A stretch of 43,516 nucleotides of DNA, from contig WFUT01000137.1 in the NCBI GenBank assembly GCA_015484845.1, forward strand, positions 1 to 43,516. The letters run 5' to 3'. The DNA comes from Desulfobulbaceae bacterium (lineage in GTDB: Bacteria; Desulfobacterota; Desulfobulbia; Desulfobulbales; Desulfobulbaceae). This document shows positions 8,175 to 19,641 of this stretch, one piece after another (positions within the stretch are counted from its first letter, which is position 1; each line of letters begins with the position of its first letter). Position numbers and translations under genes: made by a program. Under the pieces are notes generated by a model that did not search any database, was not told where the DNA came from, and was given only the letters and a program-made list of their open reading frames with translations.

Positions 8175-8792
8175 TCAGGCCGCAGCGAGCATTCCTTCCC
8201 GGCGGATAAAGGCAATGACCTCTGTCAACCCCTGGCCGGTTTTCATGTTGGTGAACACGAAGGGCCGGCTGCCGCGCATGCGCAGGGTGTCCTGTTCCAT
8301 GACCTCGAGGGAGGCGCCGACCATGGGTGCGAGGTCGATCTTGTTGATGACCAGCAGGTCGGAGCGGGTGATGGCCGGTCCGCCCTTGCGCGGGATCTTG
8401 TCGCCGGCCGCGACATCGATGACGTAGAGGAACAGGTCGGCCAGTTCGGGACTGAAGGTGGCGCTCAGGTTGTCGCCGCCGGACTCGATGAAGATGAGCT
8501 CCAGGTCCGGGTAGCGTTCGCCCAGGTCCTCCATGGCGGCCAGGTTCATGGAGGCGTCCTCGCGGATGGCGGTATGGGGGCAGCCGCCGGTCTCCACGCC
8601 CATGATCCGCCCCCGGGGCAGTACCTTCCTGGCGGCCAGGAAATTTGCATCCTCCCTGGTGTAGATGTCGTTGGTGACCGCGGCCAGGGAGCAGGTGGTC
8701 CGCATGGCGCGGCAGAGGGCCTCGAGCAGGGCGGTCTTGCCCGATCCCACCGGGCCGCCGATCCCCACCCGCAGGGGGTGTCGCTGCTGCAT
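8175..8792 (-). CDS. ureG: Urease accessory GTPase UreG
   Basis: GTPase of 205 residues that drives nickel delivery to apo-urease together with UreE, UreF and UreD. The P-loop GGPVGSGKT lies at residues 12-20. [27 protein letters not shown] (with the Cys-Pro-His nickel motif), [18 protein letters not shown] and NKIDLAP are all present and normal for the family. The ATG is preceded by GGAGGAAACA. It is the last urease gene, 25 bases after ureF. Much longer reading frames through this region on this strand are merely extensions of the same frame into ureF. Confidence 0.97.
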   Translation of the reverse strand: MQQRHPLRVGIGGPVGSGKTALLEALCRAMRTTCSLAAVTNDIYTREDANFLAARKVLPRGRIMGVETGGCPHTAIREDASMNLAAMEDLGERYPDLELIFIESGGDNLSATFSPELADLFLYVIDVAAGDKIPRKGGPAITRSDLLVINKIDLAPMVGASLEVMEQDTLRMRGSRPFVFTNMKTGQGLTEVIAFIRREGMLAAA

Positions 8793-8817
8793 TGTTTCCT
8801 CCTCTGTCGTGATCGTT

Positions 8818-9492
8818 TCAGGAGCGGTAGAGCCGGGTGTACTGGTCCTGGTGGCGGCTGGAGGCGATGGCCAGGGCCTGGCAGGCAGAGCCGATCTCTT
8901 CGTCGGCCAGGCCCGCTGCCTCCTGCGCGGCTGCCACCACCTTTGAGCCGAGCTGCAGCAGGATCTGCTGCCCCCGGGACTGGCCCAGGGGGATGATCTT
9001 GACGCCGGCCATGACCTGGTTTTCCAGCCAGGCCCAGGCATGGCCCACCGCGGCCTGGCACGGGTCGATGCGCCAGTGGGCCGCGGCGCAGGCAAAGCCT
9101 GCCAGCTGGCAGGGGCCGAGCAGGTGCGGCCACCTGTCGGCCTGCGGCACCTGCAGCTGCCGCAGGAGCGAGAGCAGGGCCCGGCCGCGGTTGTTCTCTT
9201 CCATGCGCAACTCGTCGGTCTCCCGGCAGGCGAGCAGCAGGTCGCACCAGCGGGCCATCGCCTTTTCGTCGCCCTGCCGGCAGGCCCCGTGCATGCGCAG
9301 GAGCAGCGGCAGGTCAACCCGGGCCATGGTGTTGTCCAGCAGGTCGGCGAGCCAGGCGGCCAGCTCGCGGTGATCCCTGATCCAGCCGGCCTCCACGCAC
9401 CACTCCAGTCCCTGCGAGTAGCTGAAGGCGCCGGTGGGCTGGCAGGGGCTCACAAGCTGCAGCAGCCGCACCAGGCCGAGCTGTTCAGTCAT
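8818..9492 (-). CDS. ureF: Urease accessory protein UreF
   Basis: All-helical accessory protein of 224 residues that binds UreD and the UreG dimer in the urease activation complex. Typical features are [21 protein letters not shown] near the N-terminus, the acidic [16 protein letters not shown] segment, and [15 protein letters not shown] near the C-terminus. The start overlaps the end of ureE by 8 bases (ATGACTGA); another in-frame ATG at 9501 would add three residues. The tight overlap suggests translational coupling within the operon. Confidence 0.95.
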   Translation of the reverse strand: MTEQLGLVRLLQLVSPCQPTGAFSYSQGLEWCVEAGWIRDHRELAAWLADLLDNTMARVDLPLLLRMHGACRQGDEKAMARWCDLLLACRETDELRMEENNRGRALLSLLRQLQVPQADRWPHLLGPCQLAGFACAAAHWRIDPCQAAVGHAWAWLENQVMAGVKIIPLGQSRGQQILLQLGSKVVAAAQEAAGLADEEIGSACQALAIASSRHQDQYTRLYRS

Positions 9493-9922
9493 GGTGGCCA
9501 TGGGGCAGGTAGGCCCCGTCCTCGGGTTCAAAGGGCAGGCTGGCCGCGACCACCTGCAGGCCCAGGCCGCGCACCATCCGGTCCAGGACATGGTCCCGCA
9601 GGTAGCGGATCTCGCCGTGCAGGATCTGCACCTCCGCGTGCCGGTTGCCCAGGTGGTAGCAGGCCCGCGCCAGGAGCAGGGGATCCCCGCACCGGACCCG
9701 GGAGACAGCTTCGACCGCGGCCCTGACCCGGACAACGATGCCGTCCTCCGAGGCCAGCAGGTCGCCATGGCGCAGGATGGTGCCGCGGGGCAGGAACAGG
9801 CCGGCCGGCTCGCCCGTGTCCAGGCACACCCGCAGCCTGCTCCGGACGCGCTGTTCCCGGGCCAGGGTGAGGGTGGCGTCCACCGGGGGTGTGCTCTTCA
9901 GCTTGCGGGTCAGGCAGAGCAT
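9485..9922 (-). CDS. ureE: Urease accessory nickel chaperone UreE
   Basis: Nickel metallochaperone of 145 residues. The N-terminal peptide-binding domain contains [20 protein letters not shown]. The metal-binding domain contains ACYHLGNRH, the conserved nickel-site motif. The C-terminus ends in PHGHHD, a short His tail rather than the long His-rich tail of Klebsiella-type UreE. It starts 2 bases after the ureC stop and overlaps ureF. Confidence 0.95.
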   Translation of the reverse strand: MLCLTRKLKSTPPVDATLTLAREQRVRSRLRVCLDTGEPAGLFLPRGTILRHGDLLASEDGIVVRVRAAVEAVSRVRCGDPLLLARACYHLGNRHAEVQILHGEIRYLRDHVLDRMVRGLGLQVVAASLPFEPEDGAYLPHGHHD

Positions 9923-9924
9923 GG

Positions 9925-11624
<1,700 letters not shown>

Positions 11625-11628
<4 letters not shown>

Positions 11629-11942
11629 TGTTCCTCCTCCAGGGGGCCCATGATCTCGGCCCGGAAGCCGTAGACCCGGCGAGCGCCGGCCAGGGCCACC
11701 AGCTCCACCCGGCGGCGTTGGCCCGGCTCGAACCGGACCGCGGTGCCGGCGGCGATGTTGAGGCGGAAGCCGCGCGCCATGGCCCGGTCAAAGGAGAGGG
11801 CCGGGTTGGTCTCGGCAAAGTGGTAGTGGGAGCCGACCTGGATGGGACGGTCGCCGGTGTTGGCCACCTCGAGTTGTCTTGTGGGCCGGCCCTGGTTGAT
11901 ATGGATGGCGTCGTCGCGGGTGATGATCTCGCCTGGAATCAT
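11625..11942 (-). CDS. ureB: Urease beta subunit UreB
   Basis: Structural subunit of 105 residues. [19 protein letters not shown] and the [16 protein letters not shown] segment are characteristic. It lies 28 bases after ureA and overlaps ureC by 4 bases. The separate beta and gamma genes are the usual three-subunit bacterial arrangement, not the fused Helicobacter type. Confidence 0.96.
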
Positions 11943-11970
11943 GTCTGCCTCCTTGTCGTGGCGTGGGTCC

Positions 11971-12273
11971 TCAGAAAATCGGGTTGTGCACGGTCACCAG
12001 CTTGGTGCCGTCCGGAAAGGTGGCCTCGACCTGGACCTCCTCCACCATCTCGGCCACGCCCTCCATGACATCGTCGCGGCCGAGCAGGGTGCGGCCGTGG
12101 TCCATGAGCTCGGCCACGCTCCGGCCCTCGCGGGCACCCTCCATGATGGCGGCCGAGATATAGGCCACCGCCTCGGGATAGTTGAGTTTCAGGCCACGCT
12201 CGCGCCGCCGCTCGGCCAGGAGCGCCGCCGTGAACAGGAGCAATTTGTCCTTTTCTCTGGGTGTAAGTTCCAT
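11971..12273 (-). CDS. ureA: Urease gamma subunit UreA
   Basis: Structural subunit of 100 residues. [42 protein letters not shown] and [12 protein letters not shown] are diagnostic. The ATG at 12273 is the family start, although the reading frame stays open further upstream. It is preceded by a 70-base gap after ureD, the longest gap within the urease genes; no separate promoter is evident there. Confidence 0.96.
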   Translation of the reverse strand: MELTPREKDKLLLFTAALLAERRRERGLKLNYPEAVAYISAAIMEGAREGRSVAELMDHGRTLLGRDDVMEGVAEMVEEVQVEATFPDGTKLVTVHNPIF

Positions 12274-12343
12274 GATCTTATGTCCCTGGTAGTGAATTGA
12301 TGTGCAGGTGGAGGCCGTTGCGGTTATGCGGCCGCAGCCGCTT

Positions 12344-13183
12344 TCACGTCGCCCATATCCGCGGCGGACAGGGGGGGCGGCCACAGGTGGCGGGCCTGAG
12401 CAGTGCCCAGGTCTCCTGGAACAACTGCCGCGCCGCCATGGTCGAGTCCCCCAGGTAGCGGACCACCAGCAGCTCGCCGGCCAGGGTGACCCCGGCCAGG
12501 CCGTCCTTCAGCCCGGCCGCGAGGGCACGCAGGGGCGGGAGGTGATGCGCTGCGCAGTCCGTGGCCACAAGGGTGGCGCAGACCGGCAGGCCGCGCAGGC
12601 CGGCGGGCCGGTCCCGGTCGCGGCTGTTGTCGATGCCGAGACGTTCCAGGAGCAGGGGGCGGCCGTTGCGGCTGATGTCCAGGCCGGCGGCCAGGGAACC
12701 GGCGTCGAAACGGGCCCGGCTGGCCGGAAGCCCCAGGCAGAGGATCTCCCAGCCCATGAAGGAGGCGCCCTGCTCCAGCTCGACACGGGTCTCCAGCACG
12801 GCCCTGGCCCCGGGAAAGAGGATGGTCTCCTGGGGAAACCACTCCAGGCGTCCCTGGTCGCGGATCCTCAGCCGCTGCTCCTGCACGGCCGTTGCCCCGG
12901 CCGAGCGGTAGAACTTGGCTGCGCCCGGCGTGGTGAGCAGGGCCGCGGCGCCCTCCTGCACCCGGACGTCAATCTCCAGCCGGTCGCCGCCGACCACGCC
13001 GCCCGGCGGGTGCAGGATGCAACCGTGACAGGCACCCTCCTCGGGATAGAGCGGCCGCTGCACCAGCAGCGGGCCCTGGTGACGGTTGCGGACCAGGAGG
13101 GTGCGGTCCCCCTGCAGGGCAAAGTCCAGGTGCAGCCGGGCCTGCCAGCCTCCGGCCTGCCGTGGCGGCGCCGGCGCGGTCAT
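12344..13183 (-). CDS. ureD: Urease accessory protein UreD
   Basis: Accessory protein of 279 residues (UreD/UreH family) that scaffolds the UreD-UreF-UreG complex on apo-urease. Characteristic segments are [56 protein letters not shown] and [10 protein letters not shown]. The ATG overlaps the urtE stop (ATGA), joining the transporter and urease halves into one operon. The C-terminus runs into the ureA leader region. Confidence 0.95.
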   Translation of the reverse strand: MTAPAPPRQAGGWQARLHLDFALQGDRTLLVRNRHQGPLLVQRPLYPEEGACHGCILHPPGGVVGGDRLEIDVRVQEGAAALLTTPGAAKFYRSAGATAVQEQRLRIRDQGRLEWFPQETILFPGARAVLETRVELEQGASFMGWEILCLGLPASRARFDAGSLAAGLDISRNGRPLLLERLGIDNSRDRDRPAGLRGLPVCATLVATDCAAHHLPPLRALAAGLKDGLAGVTLAGELLVVRYLGDSTMAARQLFQETWALLRPATCGRPPCPPRIWAT

Positions 13184-13875
13184 ACGGTCAGGTACCTGCG
13201 GACCAGGTTGTCGTCGAGCCGGTCCAGCTCGCCGTGGACCACGATACTGCCCCGGTCCATGATGGCGAACCGGTCTGCCACGGCCCGGACAAAGCGCAGC
13301 TTCTGTTCCACCAGGAGCACGGTCATGCCCATCTCGTTGATGAGCCTGCTGATGATGGCGCCGATCTCCTGGACGATGTTGGGCTGTATTCCCTCGGTGG
13401 GCTCGTCCAGGATCAGGAGTTCGGGCTCCAGGACCAGGGCCCGGCCGATGGCGAGCTGCTGCTGCTGGCCGCCGGACAGGTCGCCGCCCCGGCGGCCCTG
13501 CATCTCGGCCAGGACCGGGAAGAGCTCGTAGACGATCCCCGGGATCTGTTTTTTTCTCCTCCGGCCGGTGGCAAGGCCGATCTCGAGGTTTTCCCGCACC
13601 GTGAGGCGGGAGAAGATCTGCCGGCCCTGGGGCACGTAACCGATGCCGAGCCCGGCCCGCTGCTCGGCGGCCGCCCGGGTGATGTCGGTCCCCTGGAAGT
13701 CGATGCGGCCCGAGGCTGTGCGCAGCAGCCCCATGACGCAGCCGAGCAGGGTCGTCTTGCCGACCCCGTTTCTGCCCATCAGGCAGGTGCAGCGGCCGCG
13801 GGGTACTTGCAGGTCGACATTGCGCAGGATGTGGCTCTCGTCGTAGTACTGGTTGAGTTGTTCGATCCTGAGCAT
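13180..13875 (-). CDS. urtE: Urea ABC transporter ATP-binding protein UrtE
   Basis: LivF-like ATPase of 231 residues, the second nucleotide-binding subunit of the urea importer. Walker A is GRNGVGKTTL, the signature is LSGGQQQQLAIGRAL and Walker B is LLILDEPTEGIQPN; the last phrase is typical of UrtE. It starts 2 bases after urtD and overlaps ureD by 4 bases. Confidence 0.95.
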   Translation of the reverse strand: MLRIEQLNQYYDESHILRNVDLQVPRGRCTCLMGRNGVGKTTLLGCVMGLLRTASGRIDFQGTDITRAAAEQRAGLGIGYVPQGRQIFSRLTVRENLEIGLATGRRRKKQIPGIVYELFPVLAEMQGRRGGDLSGGQQQQLAIGRALVLEPELLILDEPTEGIQPNIVQEIGAIISRLINEMGMTVLLVEQKLRFVRAVADRFAIMDRGSIVVHGELDRLDDNLVRRYLTV

Positions 13876-13877
13876 GG

Positions 13878-14704
<827 letters not shown>

Positions 14705-14708
<4 letters not shown>

Positions 14709-15844
14709 GACGCCTCCTCCTCTGGTGTGGCCGGAAGCGGGTCTGCTGGCCGGTTGCCGGTTCTGCCGCTGCGGCGGAGCAGGCCTGCCACGCCGTCGGG
14801 CAGAAAGAGGGTCACCAGCACGAACAGGCCGCCCAGGCAGAAGAGCCAGGCGTCGGGCATGGCCGCGGTGAGAAAACTCTTGGCATAGTTGACCACCAGG
14901 GCGCCGACCACGGCCCCGTACAGGGTGGAGCGGCCACCCACCGCCACCCAGATGACGATCTCGATGGAGGCCAGGGGCGAGAACTCGGTGGGGTTGATGA
15001 TACCCACCTGCGGCACGTAGAGGGCGCCGGCGATCCCGGCCAGCATGGCCGAGAAGGTGAAGACCCAGAGCTTGACGTTCTCCACCCGGTAGCCGAGGAA
15101 GCGGACCCGGTCCTCCTGGTCGCGGATGGCCCGGCAGACCCGGCCCAGGCGGGCGGTGGTCAGAGCGCGGCAGGCCAGGTAACCGCCGGCCAGGGCCAGG
15201 GCCGAGGCCACGAACAGGCCGGCCCGGGTGGTGTCGGCCTGGAGGGAGAATCCCAGGAGATCCTTGAAGTCGGTGAGGCCGTTGTTGCCGCCAAATCCCA
15301 TCTCGTTGCGGAAAAAGGCGAGCATCAGGGCATAGGTCAGGGCCTGGGTCATGATGGAGAGGTAGACCCCGCTCACGCGGGAGCGGAAGGTGAACCAGCC
15401 AAAGACCAGCGCCAGCAGGGCCGGCACCAGGACCACCATCAGGGCCGCGAACCAGAACCACTGAAAGCCGTGCCAGAACCAGGGCAGGTGCTGCCAGTTG
15501 AGAAAGACCATGAAATCGGGAAGGACCGGGTTGCCGTACACGCCGCGGGCGCCGATCTGGCGCATCAGGTACATGCCCATCGCATAGCCGCCCAGGGCGA
15601 AAAAGGCGCCATGTCCCAGGGTGAGGATACCCAGGTAACCCCAGACCAGGTCAACGGAGATGGCCAGCAGGGCGTAACAGAGGTACTTGCCGACCAGGGC
15701 CATGGTATAGGTGGAGACGTGCAGGGACGAGGCCGGCGCCACGACCAGGTTGCACACCGGCACCAGGATGGCGGCCAGGAGCAGCAGGAACAGGAAGATG
15801 CTGCCGCCGGTGTCGTTGGCAAGAAGCGAAGTCAGGCGGTTCAT
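14705..15844 (-). CDS. urtC: Urea ABC transporter permease UrtC
   Basis: LivM-like membrane subunit of 379 residues with about ten hydrophobic segments. Family signatures are DLVWGYLGILTLGHGAFFALGGYAMGMYLM and VWVAVGGRSTLYGAVVGALVVNYAKS. The long insert around QIGARGVYGNPVLPDFMVFLNW is usual for UrtC. It lies 3 bases after urtB and forms the translocation pore with it. Confidence 0.95.
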
Positions 15845-15847
15845 GGC

Positions 15848-17479
15848 TCATACCTCGGCGCGGCCCCCCTGCGGAAACAGGCCGCTGGGACGCTTCTGGA
15901 TAAAGAGAATGATAAAGACCAGGATCAGGATCTTGGCCAGGACGGCGCCGGTCCAGGGCTCCATGAACTTGTTGGCCACGCCGAGGGACAGGCCGCCGAG
16001 CAGGGTGCCCCAGAGGTTGCCGACACCGCCGAACACCACCACCATGAACGAGTCGATGATATAGGACTGGCCCAGGTTCGGGCCGACGTTGGTGAGCTGG
16101 CTCAGCGCCACGCCGGCCATGCCGGCGATACCGGAGCCGAGGCCGAAGGTGAGGGCGTCGACCCGGGCGGCCCGCACGCCCATGGCCCTGGCCATGGCCC
16201 GGTTCTGGGCCACGGCCCGGACCTGGAGGCCCATGGCGCTCTTCTTCATGGTCCAGTAGAGGCCGGCAAAGACCAGGGCCGTGAAGGCGATGATGGTGAG
16301 CCGGTTCACGGTCAGGGACAGGACCGGGTTGACCTGGATCATGCCGCTCATCCAGGCCGGGGTGGCGACGCTGCGGTTGAGCGGCGAGAAGATGGTCCGC
16401 ACCGCCTGCTGCAGAACCAGGCTGATACCGAAGGTGGCGAGCAGGGTCTCCAGGGGCCGGCCGTAGAGAAAACGGATCACGGTTTTTTCGATGACAATGC
16501 CCACGGCGCCGGAGACCACGAAGGCCGCGGGAACCGAGAGCAGCAGGGCCAGGCCGATGGAGTGCGGCAGCAGCTGCTGGAGGACATAGGTGGTGTAGGC
16601 GCCCAGCATGATCAGCTCGCCGTGGGCCATGTTGATGACCCCGATGACGCCGAAGGTGATGGCCAGGCCGATGGCGGCCAGCACCAGGACCGAGCCTGCG
16701 CTGAGGCCGAAGAAGAGGGTCTCGGCCAGGGAGGACCAGGCGATGCGCGTCTCTATGGAGGCCAGGGTGGCGCGGGCCATGCCGCGGACCTCCTGGTCCT
16801 TTTCGTCCCTGATCAGGCGGGTCAGCTCGTTGCGCACCGCCGGGTGGAGGTTGCCGTGCAGCGCGGCCAGGGCCGCGAGCCTCGTCCGCCGGTCGGTGCT
16901 GCGCAGGCCGCCGATGGCAATGGCCGTGGCCAGGGCGTCGCGGACCCGGCTGTCCCGTTCCCTGGCCCGCAGCTGCTCGAGCAGGTCGATGGAGCCGGGG
17001 TCCAGGGTGGCCAGCATGGCATTAACCGCGGCCAGCCGGACCGAGGCGTCCGGGTCCGAGAGGTCCATCCGGGCCAGCACGCCCTTGAGCCGGGAGCGCA
17101 GCCGGTTGTTGATGGTGACCTTGCGCAGGGCCCGTTTTTTCACCGTTCCCGCCACAGCGCCGCTCAATGCGTCGCTGATCCGGTAGGTGCGGCCCTCTTT
17201 CTCTGCCAGGACCAGGGCGCCGGTCTTCCTGACGTGGAAGAGGCGTCCTGCCAGCAGGGCCGTCAGGATGGGCCTGGCCCTGGGATCGTTGCTTTCGGCC
17301 AGCAGGTCGATGGCCCGGCCCTTGCTCTGGAAGTCCTTTGCCGCCAGCAGGGCGATGCCCCGGGCAAAGGGAGTGTCGGTGGCGGTTGCCCACCCCGGCA
17401 GGAGCAGCAGGCAGAGCAGGGCCAGCGGTGCTGCCAGCAGGCGCAGGACCGGGCCGCGTGGTGCAGGGATGACTGTCAT
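15848..17479 (-). CDS. urtB: Urea ABC transporter permease UrtB
   Basis: LivH-like membrane subunit of 543 residues. A signal-like N-terminus (residues ~10-33) precedes a ~220-residue soluble, HEAT-like domain (repeated pattern DPDASVRLAAVNAML, DRRTRLAALAALHG). The permease core starts near residue 250 (AGSVLVLAAIGLAITFGVIGVINMAHGELIMLGAY). The large N-terminal domain is normal for UrtB and separates it from LivH. The ATG at 17479 is preceded by AAGGA; the longer open frame upstream overlaps urtA and is not used. The intercistronic hairpin at 17495-17521 lies just before it. Confidence 0.94.
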   Translation of the reverse strand: MTVIPAPRGPVLRLLAAPLALLCLLLLPGWATATDTPFARGIALLAAKDFQSKGRAIDLLAESNDPRARPILTALLAGRLFHVRKTGALVLAEKEGRTYRISDALSGAVAGTVKKRALRKVTINNRLRSRLKGVLARMDLSDPDASVRLAAVNAMLATLDPGSIDLLEQLRARERDSRVRDALATAIAIGGLRSTDRRTRLAALAALHGNLHPAVRNELTRLIRDEKDQEVRGMARATLASIETRIAWSSLAETLFFGLSAGSVLVLAAIGLAITFGVIGVINMAHGELIMLGAYTTYVLQQLLPHSIGLALLLSVPAAFVVSGAVGIVIEKTVIRFLYGRPLETLLATFGISLVLQQAVRTIFSPLNRSVATPAWMSGMIQVNPVLSLTVNRLTIIAFTALVFAGLYWTMKKSAMGLQVRAVAQNRAMARAMGVRAARVDALTFGLGSGIAGMAGVALSQLTNVGPNLGQSYIIDSFMVVVFGGVGNLWGTLLGGLSLGVANKFMEPWTGAVLAKILILVFIILFIQKRPSGLFPQGGRAEV

Positions 17480-17494
17480 GGGTTGGATCCTTGG

Positions 17495-17521
17495 GGCTGG
17501 ACCCGGAAACCTGGTCCAGCC
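17495..17521 (-). other. Intercistronic hairpin between urtA and urtB
   Basis: Perfect 9-bp inverted repeat GGCTGGACC/GGTCCAGCC around a 9-base loop, starting 8 bases after the urtA stop codon. No T-run follows, so it is not a standard terminator. Hairpins here commonly protect the 3' end of binding-protein mRNA so that it exceeds the permeases; that role is inferred. Confidence 0.7.
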
Positions 17522-17529
17522 CTGCTGGT

Positions 17530-18822
17530 TTATCTGTTGCCGGAACACTTGCCGGTCTTGACGTTGAAGTTGCCGCAGGAGAGCGGTTCCCGCCAGTCGG
17601 CGATCAGGTCCCTGGAGCCGGGCAGGTAGTCGGACCAGGCGTCGCCGGCCACCATGCCGGGGGTGCGCCAGACGATCTCGAACTGGCCATCGTCCTGGAT
17701 CTCGCCGATGAGCACCGGCTTGGTGATATGGTGGTTTGGCATCATGGCCGCATAGCCGCCCGAGAGGTTGGGCACGGTCACGCCGATGATCGCCTTCTGC
17801 ACCGCGGCGGGATCCGTGGTGCCGGCCTTCTGTACCGCCTTGACCCACATGTTGAAGCCGATGAAGTGGGCCTCCATGGGATCGTTGGTCACCCGGTTCT
17901 CGTCCTTGGTAAAGGCGTGCCAGGCATCGATGAAGTCCTCGTTGATCTTTGTGTCCACGCTCATGAAGTAGTTCCACGCTGCCAGGTGTCCCACCAGGGG
18001 CCGGGTGTCGATGCCGGAGAGTTCCTCCTCGCCCACGGAAAAGGCGATGACCGGGATCTTGTCGGCCGTGATGCCCTGGTTGCCGAGTTCCTTGTAGAAG
18101 GGGACATTGGCGTCGCCGTTGATGGTGGAGACCACGGCGGTCTTCTTGCCGGCCGAGCCGAATTTCTTGATCTCGGCCACGATGGACTGCCAGTCCGAGT
18201 AGCCAAAGGGTGTGTAGTTGATCATGATGTCCTCGGGCTTGACCCCCTTCTCCTTCAGGTAGGCCTCGAGGATCTTGTTGGTGGTCCGGGGGTAGACATA
18301 GTCGGTACCGGCCAGGACCCAGCGCTTGACGCCCATCTCGTTCATCAGGTAGTCCACGGCCGGGATCGCCTGCTGGTTCGGCGCCGCCCCGGTGTAGAAG
18401 ACATTTTTCGATGACTCCTCGCCCTCGTACTGGACCGGGTAGAAGAGCAGGCTGTTGAGCTCCTCGAAGACCGGCAGTACCGACTTGCGCGACACCGAGG
18501 TCCAGCAGCCGAAGACCGCTGCCACGTGATCCTTCTCGATGAGTTCCCGGGCCTTTTCGGCAAAGAGCGGCCAGTTGGAGGCCGGGTCCACCACCACTGC
18601 CTCCAGTTTCTTGCCCAGCAGGCCGCCTTTCTTGTTCTGCTCGTCAATGAGCATAAGCATGGTGTCCTTGAGGGTGGTCTCGCTGATGGCCATGGTACCG
18701 GAGAGGGAATGCAGGATACCCACCTTGATGGTATCCTCGCCGGCACGGGCCCGGCCCGTGGTCATGAGCGCCGCGAGCAGGAACAGCGACAGCAGCAGGA
18801 CTGCAGATCGTGTTTTCTTCAT
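17530..18822 (-). CDS. urtA: Urea ABC transporter substrate-binding protein UrtA
   Basis: Periplasmic urea receptor of 430 residues. A Sec signal peptide covers residues 1-27 (KK, then a Leu/Ala-rich core, cleavage near RARA-GED). The mature protein starts with DTIKVGILHSLSGTMAISE, and AVFGCWTSVSRKSVLPVFEE and LFYPVQYEGEESSKNVFYTGAAPNQQ match UrtA rather than LivJ. AGGAGG lies 5 bases before the ATG. It is the first gene of the urt-ure operon, about 100 bases downstream of a sigma-54 promoter. Confidence 0.96.
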   Translation of the reverse strand: MKKTRSAVLLLSLFLLAALMTTGRARAGEDTIKVGILHSLSGTMAISETTLKDTMLMLIDEQNKKGGLLGKKLEAVVVDPASNWPLFAEKARELIEKDHVAAVFGCWTSVSRKSVLPVFEELNSLLFYPVQYEGEESSKNVFYTGAAPNQQAIPAVDYLMNEMGVKRWVLAGTDYVYPRTTNKILEAYLKEKGVKPEDIMINYTPFGYSDWQSIVAEIKKFGSAGKKTAVVSTINGDANVPFYKELGNQGITADKIPVIAFSVGEEELSGIDTRPLVGHLAAWNYFMSVDTKINEDFIDAWHAFTKDENRVTNDPMEAHFIGFNMWVKAVQKAGTTDPAAVQKAIIGVTVPNLSGGYAAMMPNHHITKPVLIGEIQDDGQFEIVWRTPGMVAGDAWSDYLPGSRDLIADWREPLSCGNFNVKTGKCSGNR

Positions 18823-18921
18823 AGGTTCCTCCTTTTCTGTTGATGATGTCGGTGGCTGGTCATACTTGCCTGTTCATGCAGGTCCCGATGGGTGACAGGG
18901 ACATGCTGTCTCCAGGGAAAA

Positions 18922-18936
18922 GCAAGGGGTGTGCCA
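18922..18936 (-). promoter_or_regulatory. Sigma-54 promoter of the urt-ure operon
   Basis: On the minus strand it reads TGGCAC-ACCCC-TTGC, an exact match to the -24/-12 consensus TGGCAC-N5-TTGC with GG and GC ten bases apart, followed by TTTT. It gives a leader of about 85-90 bases before urtA. Sigma-54 dependence implies an activator such as NtrC and nitrogen-limitation control. Confidence 0.88.
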
Positions 18937-19085
18937 GCGAAAACCGTTGCGGCAGAAGGATTCTTTTCCTGCTGTATCCCCGGGCAATACGGGGTAGAAT
19001 GGAGCGGAAAGGGTTACTGCCGGCATGGGTAAAATATCACGTAATTGTTATGTCAGTTTTCCTTGTTGTAGAAAACTGGACAAAA

Positions 19086-19115
19086 TTGTCAACACGTGCG
19101 CGGTTACTGTACAAA
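19086..19115 (+). promoter_or_regulatory. Likely sigma-70 promoter of the half-permease genes
   Basis: TTGTCA, an 18-base spacer, then TACAAA. The half-sites GACAA/TTGTC at the -35 box could bind a repressor. The expected start lies about 40 bases before the first gene. Confidence 0.45.
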
Positions 19116-19161
19116 AGGAGACACTGGTGGCGGCAGGGACGGTCCGCCAGGGGAGGTGAGG

Positions 19162-19641
19162 ATGGCAGGAGAACGAGGGAACATCCCGGGGAAGCGGCCG
19201 GCCGGGATGCCGGAGCAGAGGCCGCCTTTTATGCGGGTGCTGAAGCGGAGCGGGCTCATGTTCTGGTCCATGGCGCCGCTGCTGGTGGGGATCATGGGGT
19301 TGGTGGGACTGCTGGAGACCCTGGTGACGCCGGAGATGCTGGCCACGCTGTTCCGCGGCCGGCCCGTGGCCGATACCCTGGTCGGGACCCTGGCCGGGGC
19401 CGCGGCCACCGGCAATCCCGTGGTCAGCTACCTGCTGGGCGGCGAACTGCTGCAGCAGGGGATCTCCCTGTACGCGGTGACCGCCTTTATCCTCTCCTGG
19501 GTGACGCTGGGGGTCATCCAGCTTCCCATGGAGGCGGAGATGTTCGGGGCCCGCTTCATGGTCCTGCGTAACCTGCTCGCCCTGGGCGGCACCGTGCTCA
19601 TCGCGGTGCTGACCGGCCTCACCATGCAGGTGCTGTCATGA
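19162..19641 (+). CDS. Half-length permease, COG0701/DUF318-like, first half
   Basis: Membrane protein of 159 residues with about four hydrophobic segments. The run LAGAAATGNPVVSYLLGGELL followed by GISLYAVTAFILSWVTLGVIQLP and EAEMFGARF resembles permeases of the COG0701 (DUF318) group, which usually have ~300-330 residues. The ATG at 19162 has GGAGGTGAGG just before it; an in-frame ATG at 19096 lies before this site and is less likely. It overlaps the next gene by 4 bases (ATGA). Together the two proteins approximate one full permease. The substrate is unknown; some relatives export organoarsenicals or metals. Confidence 0.75.
   Translation: MAGERGNIPGKRPAGMPEQRPPFMRVLKRSGLMFWSMAPLLVGIMGLVGLLETLVTPEMLATLFRGRPVADTLVGTLAGAAATGNPVVSYLLGGELLQQGISLYAVTAFILSWVTLGVIQLPMEAEMFGARFMVLRNLLALGGTVLIAVLTGLTMQVLS

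Larger units (their letters stand above)
18823..19161. other. Divergent regulatory region between urtA and the half-permease genes
   Basis: 339 bases without a gene. It contains the minus-strand sigma-54 promoter at 18922-18936, a likely plus-strand promoter at 19086-19115, and the inverted repeat CCCCG/CGGGG at 18977-18995. The half-sites GACAA/TTGTC at 19079-19090 abut the plus-strand -35 box. I found no clear NtrC site. Confidence 0.6.

Noticed and set aside
15470..17629. 719-codon plus-strand frame opposite urtB and urtC
   Set aside because: Antisense shadow of well-supported permease genes; composition is Gly/Asp/Gln/His-rich as expected for the reverse frame.
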